This document shows, piece after piece, positions 63,887-64,000 of a DNA stretch of 64,000 bases (the stretch's first letter is position 1; each line of letters begins with the position of its first letter). The position numbers were made by a program, and so were the translations under genes. The stretch spans positions 4,501,001 through 4,565,000 of the forward strand of contig JAPTOF010000016.1 of the NCBI GenBank assembly GCA_028554755.1. The letters are read 5' to 3'. A model generated the notes under the pieces. That model did no database searches, was not told where the DNA came from, and saw only the letters and a program-made list of their open reading frames with translations. This DNA comes from Cordia subcordata. Its lineage: Eukaryota; Streptophyta; Magnoliopsida; Boraginales; Cordiaceae.

Positions 63887-64000
63887 TCAGGCATGACCAT
63901 ATATTAATCCTATTTCGAGGTCTTCATCCTCTCCCATATTTGCCAGCCGCTGGTAAGTGGGAATATTTGCTTGAGCAATCTGAAGCTCAAGAGAAGCGCC
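63887..64000 (-). CDS. C-terminal exon of an unidentified protein (partial)
   Basis: On the minus strand the frame is open from the window edge for 37 codons to TGA at 63889-63887. It reads GASLELQIAQANIPTYQRL, then ANMGEDEDLEIGLIYGHA. The composition (helical, then an acidic GEDEDLEIG turn) and GC-rich codon use look like true coding DNA rather than chance. I do not recognise the family, and the rest lies right of the window. Confidence 0.5.
   Translation of the reverse strand, partial: GASLELQIAQANIPTYQRLANMGEDEDLEIGLIYGHA

Overview
This is AT-rich nuclear DNA of a flowering plant. Split genes with GT-AG introns, canonical eIF4G, NPSN11-type SNARE, plastid beta-amylase and RALF homologues, plus hAT, MULE-like, Tourist, copia, gypsy and LINE remnants, all point to a eudicot. 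An asterid is my guess from protein flavour and is not proven. All gene models were spliced by eye and checked for reading phase across every junction.

Intact genes are few: (1) a small two-exon gene for a 59-residue membrane protein (9624-9971, minus); (2) a ten-exon NPSN11-type Qb-SNARE gene (11579-16337, minus, 263 aa); (3) a ten-exon eIF4G gene (30385-40069, plus, 1657 aa); (4) a three-exon MORN-repeat membrane protein gene (41042-43536, minus, 507 aa), convergent with eIF4G. Gene ends are cut by both window edges: a probable GPI-anchored protein tail (1-99, plus) and an unidentified C-terminus (63887-64000, minus).

Dead genes: a plastid beta-amylase pseudogene (5691-7895) in which both catalytic glutamates are replaced; a RALF peptide gene with a stop codon inside its receptor-binding motif (24764-25018); a casein kinase 2 beta fragment (52051-52271); and a FAR1-related fragment (about 58500-59010).

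The rest is transposon-derived or unassigned. There is a copia remnant at 18.4-20.1 kb, LINE fragments near 10.1-10.6 and 13.5-14.2 kb, two MULE-like MITEs at 25.9-27.3 kb with clear target-site duplications, a decayed hAT transposase at 53-54.9 kb, and a gypsy-like element at 54.97-59.34 kb. Between its LTRs the gypsy-like element holds gag, a GC-richer organelle-like block, a FAR1-related fragment and the end of pol. A later hAT element and a long foldback element are nested in this locus. At least five copies of a roughly 200-250 bp foldback MITE family are scattered through the window. The genes share no evident pathway; they are ordinary eudicot housekeeping or signalling genes in repeat-rich DNA.
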